Of a stretch of 64,000 bases of DNA, positions 62,337-64,000 are shown in pieces; the first letter of the stretch is position 1, and every line of letters begins with the position of its first letter. This DNA is from Sarcomyxa edulis. Lineage: Eukaryota > Basidiomycota > Agaricomycetes > Agaricales > Mycenaceae. The stretch lies in assembly GCA_009761415.1 (NCBI GenBank), contig QUOL01000010.1:124001-188000 (forward strand), read 5' to 3'. Below the pieces are notes generated by a model. It searched no databases. It was given only the letters and a program-made list of their open reading frames with translations, and was not told the DNA's origin. The position numbers and the translations under genes were made by a program.

Positions 62337-63923
62337 TTGACTGACAAGCGAACGCGTATACCCTTTCCTCCTTATACCTGCGTGTACTCTCAAAGAAACG
62401 TTACGAACTGTATGATTGACTGTATTTGTATTGTTGCATAGATTGTTATATCACTATTGCTGCTTTGATCAAGGTATATCTACTACGACGGAGATGATTG
62501 ACGTCGCAAGAACTTATCCTTGGCTTTATGATTGAAGTTTATCCTACTTAGTCTTGACTAGTTGTACTTACTGTCGACTGACTAGGCTCCAGCAAGGCTC
62601 CAGACTGGCTCAGTCTAAGGTGACAAAGTACGAGGAGAAACAAGAAGGGTTCGACTGGCCACATTCATATTCTGTTCTCCATGGAACTATCCGGGATAGC
62701 CCAGCTGTAATGGCGGGCAAATCAAGGGAATACGAGGTGGTTATTTTCAAAGGCTAAACCCACAAGCGCGCTGGTTCAAGGCCGTCCCCTCCAGAAAACT
62801 TGGTTTTCACAGTTCCTCGCACCGCAAGGCGTGATCCGGACTTGGAATAATCGGTCCTTGACAGGCCAGGGAAGCAATTCCGCAACCTGCAGGACTCGCC
62901 GAGTTAGTCTTCGGAGACCAGGACGATCTTCAGTTCGCGCTGTGTGCAGTGCCTCTCGTAAACCTTTTGTTTTTTTTTGCCAATGGCCATTTGGTTGTTC
63001 GGTTTGTTTTCGCTCGTCTCAGGAACATCGAAGCAGGTAGAAGCACGTTGCGTGGAAAATAGGAAGCCATTGCTCACATCGTTCATCTTACTCTTTCTCT
63101 CGAACCACGTACTAGTTACCTTACCTTTGACTTCCTCAAGCCGTCGCGATAAATAGCTTCTTGCATGCACCGTACGCGTTATCTTAGTTAAATCCTGAGC
63201 TTCTCTGCTGATGACCGGTATGCTGTTGAAGACATTCGATTACTCCTTTGTGCAAGCATCACTTTTCACCATCGTTACTGAGTCTGATTTCGCGCCGATC
63301 TTCGAGTGGTCCGCGCCAAGGCTCCGCGGTACGAGCTTGGTACAGCAGGCAAGGAACGCGTGAAGTTACAGCAAGCAGTTGCCATGGACGCGCAGTCAGT
63401 TCTGGCCACTCCAGCAGGTACAGTATCGAGTATTTACTTTGCATTGTCGATGTCACCACCAAGGCCCCAGGGGGTGTTTCGTGGTTTCCGTCGCCGCATG
63501 AACGTTTCCCGCCGCTTCCTCGAGGTGTACATCCCCGTTCTACAGGAACGGAGAGCGCCCTTTTGGCTCTCTCTCGAGGGACCACAATCCCCGAGGTATC
63601 TAGTCTGTTTCCAAGGATGGCATTGAAGCTTTTGAAGAAGCTTTCGGTCTAAAAGATACGGAATTTCCAACCCGCAATTTGAGGTTATTGAGCGAAGCTC
63701 CGAATTCTCACGCCGTGTTCCCGATTTAGACGGGTGATATAAGGCGGGAGAGCTGTTTTCTTATCCATCACGGTTGAAATTTCGCGTTTCCTCATTTCCT
63801 CGCAGTGTGTAGTGCTCGGTTCTCCTTGCTGAATCCCTCTGGGTCACCTCTGGGTCTGCATATCCACGATCTTTGATATTTCACTGTCTTTTCCCGGTTT
63901 AAATACCCCTCCTCGAATCTACA
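62337..63923. other. 1.6-kb intergenic region before the edge gene
   Basis: Frames at 63248..63652 on both strands are overlapping open stretches without domains or splice support. Immediately upstream of 63924 is a TTTAAATACC core-promoter-like element (about 63898). Confidence 0.4.
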
Positions 63924-64000
63924 ATGCGCTCTGTATTCGCTGGCGCGCTTTTGGCCGCCGGAATGGCCAACGCGCATCTTGTTGCTTGGTCTGTAGGAAT
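63924..64000 (+). CDS. probable lytic polysaccharide monooxygenase, first exon (runs off the edge)
   Basis: ATG at 63924 opens a signal peptide MRSVFAGALLAAGMANA, followed directly by HLVAW. Signal cleavage would leave an N-terminal His, the hallmark of LPMOs (copper histidine brace); the HLVAW start and basidiomycete context point to family AA14 or a relative. Either the frame continues SVG to the edge or an intron begins at GTCTGTAG (about 63990). Only ~22 residues are visible, so the class is a guess from the N-terminus. Confidence 0.5.
   Translation, partial: MRSVFAGALLAAGMANAHLVAWSVG

Noticed and set aside
63248..63652. overlapping long frames on both strands
   Set aside because: Long frames in all directions over the same GC-rich stretch are expected by chance; no domain or splicing evidence.

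Overview
The window looks like nuclear DNA of a filamentous basidiomycete, most likely a mushroom-forming agaricomycete. Genes are split by many introns of about 48-100 bases with GT-AG (some GC-AG) ends. Intergenic gaps are short, and the families are typical of that group: a DUF6593 pair, an F-box/BTB set, a small Cys-rich protein, an RlpA-like secreted protein and a probable N-terminal-His LPMO. I rebuilt exon structures by hand from phase, splice signals and family motifs; where I quote a protein length, the summed exons are in frame unless I say otherwise. LAYOUT. 0-16 kb: the 3' end of an MFS transporter, a Ser/Pro-rich orphan, a BTB protein, the spliceosomal kinase Prp4, a cyclase-family hydrolase with three GC-AG introns, shugoshin, an F-box protein and a small secreted Cys protein. 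16-25 kb: a Rap1-like telomere protein, divergent from a 731-aa nuclear-looking orphan; a 2-kb gene-poor stretch with a diverged direct repeat; and a 136-aa basic protein. 25-37 kb: an 86-aa Cys-rich protein with a 12-base exon, a 21-exon DHA2-type MFS transporter, a small membrane protein, a gap holding a perfect 27-bp inverted repeat, a class II aldolase, two repeat-bearing secreted peptide precursors and a DUF6593 protein. 37-49 kb: a secreted GH31 alpha-glucosidase between two DUF6593 genes, a sterol-glucosyltransferase-like UGT, and 2.2 kb of broken reading frames. 49-64 kb: an OPA3-like protein, a GH5_12 steryl-glucosidase-like enzyme, mitochondrial uS7, a hydantoinase/oxoprolinase-DUF917 fusion, an RlpA/expansin-like secreted protein, a RING protein, and the first exon of a probable LPMO at the right edge. 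HOW THE GENES RELATE. Most are ordinary housekeeping genes (splicing kinase, cohesin protector, telomere protein, mitochondrial ribosome, OPA3). Two themes stand out. First, a putative steryl-glucoside make-and-break pair (UGT and GH5_12) lies within 11 kb. Second, three small secreted Cys peptides (near 15, 34 and 35.7 kb) share a signal peptide or core layout, a TATA-plus-leader-intron promoter pattern and a CxxxC core. One of them has a duplicated exon, and one is a 35-residue repeat precursor with Lys-Arg sites, like Kex2-processed repeat proteins. That small family is the best candidate here for something undescribed.
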